The notes under the pieces were generated by a model that was not told the origin of the DNA, did not search any database, and was given only the letters and a program-made list of their open reading frames with translations. Below are positions 63,787 through 64,000 of a stretch of DNA of 64,000 nt, piece after piece. Each line of letters starts with the position of its first letter. Position 1 is the first letter of the stretch. The stretch comes from Dactylorhiza incarnata (Eukaryota > Streptophyta > Magnoliopsida > Asparagales > Orchidaceae): assembly GCA_033032865.1 (NCBI GenBank), contig JAWHQI010000263.1, positions 3,249,501-3,313,500 of the forward strand, read 5' to 3'. A program made the translations under genes and the position numbers.

Positions 63787-64000
63787 ATCGAAATTCAAAA
63801 ACTTTCAGAAACGGACGGTTACGATGATCCCGTTCCCCTAAACGCCTTATGCCCGACGGTTGAGTTATTCCCAAAAAATCGCCTTGGAAGTCGGAAATTA
63901 AATGACGTTTATTTACTATATTATTAAATCACTTCTATAAATAATTAATTAAGTACGCTGATATCCGCACTGCAGTTTTGGTTATCCGCATTTTATTTGT
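63787..64000. other. Upstream region of the coiled-coil gene
   Basis: Probable promoter side of the minus-strand gene. No clear TATA box was picked out; the far end is AT-rich. Confidence 0.4.

Overview
This window is flowering-plant nuclear DNA, probably eudicot; I make no species call. It is built almost entirely of transposable elements nested inside one another. The evidence is LTR retrotransposons with plant-type primer-binding sites, hAT, CACTA, PIF/Harbinger and Helitron remnants, and a SINE fragment. One likely host gene lies at the right edge, a minus-strand coiled-coil, tail-anchored protein at 61803-63653. All boundaries and similarities were judged by reading the sequence; no searches were run.

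Layout. 1-4230 is AT-rich with no recognisable gene. 4230-11940 is a decayed PIF/Harbinger transposon. Its transposase relic (5349-5990, minus) is cut by a CACTA end at 5345, and its second, NAM-associated-type ORF is at 10330-11628 (plus). Between them lie a foldback (6080-6900) and a solo LTR (6906-10173), and the solo LTR itself holds a hAT element with a partial transposase (7995-9863). 12885-28208 is a Ty3/Gypsy element (here 'Tat-1') with gag and protease only. It is interrupted by a short hAT element (16208-17055) and by a non-autonomous Sirevirus-like Copia element ('Copia-1', 17913-25834). 28214-37860 holds a dead Copia reverse transcriptase, a 125-bp-arm inverted repeat, a second Harbinger element (32515-about 34975) and an AC-rich tract.

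37863-58519 is a large minus-strand Ty3/Gypsy element of the Tat type ('Tat-2'). It has gag, protease, reverse transcriptase, two RNase H domains and integrase, broken by frameshifts. On the opposite strand, between pol and the 3' LTR, it carries two separate intron-containing genes. Each has its own TATA box, and the second carries the 'putative gypsy-type transposon' domain. Inside Tat-2's 97-bp tandem array sits an apparently intact, very young Copia element ('Copia-2', 44728-51328; 1361-aa gag-pol).

58525-61800 is non-coding, with a SINE fragment flanked by an 18-bp target duplication, an isolated exon-like segment and a Helitron 3' end. 61803-63653 is the host gene, whose coding region contains an in-frame 84-bp minisatellite.

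The target-site duplications give an order of insertion: Harbinger, then solo LTR, then hAT on the left; Tat-1, then hAT and Copia-1 in the middle; Tat-2, then Copia-2 on the right. The items most worth follow-up are the spliced antisense genes of Tat-2, a pair of covarying RNA hairpins in Copia-1, a TCGTCGA motif amplified in three unrelated LTR families, and the finding that both Copia elements landed in tandem arrays of Tat elements.
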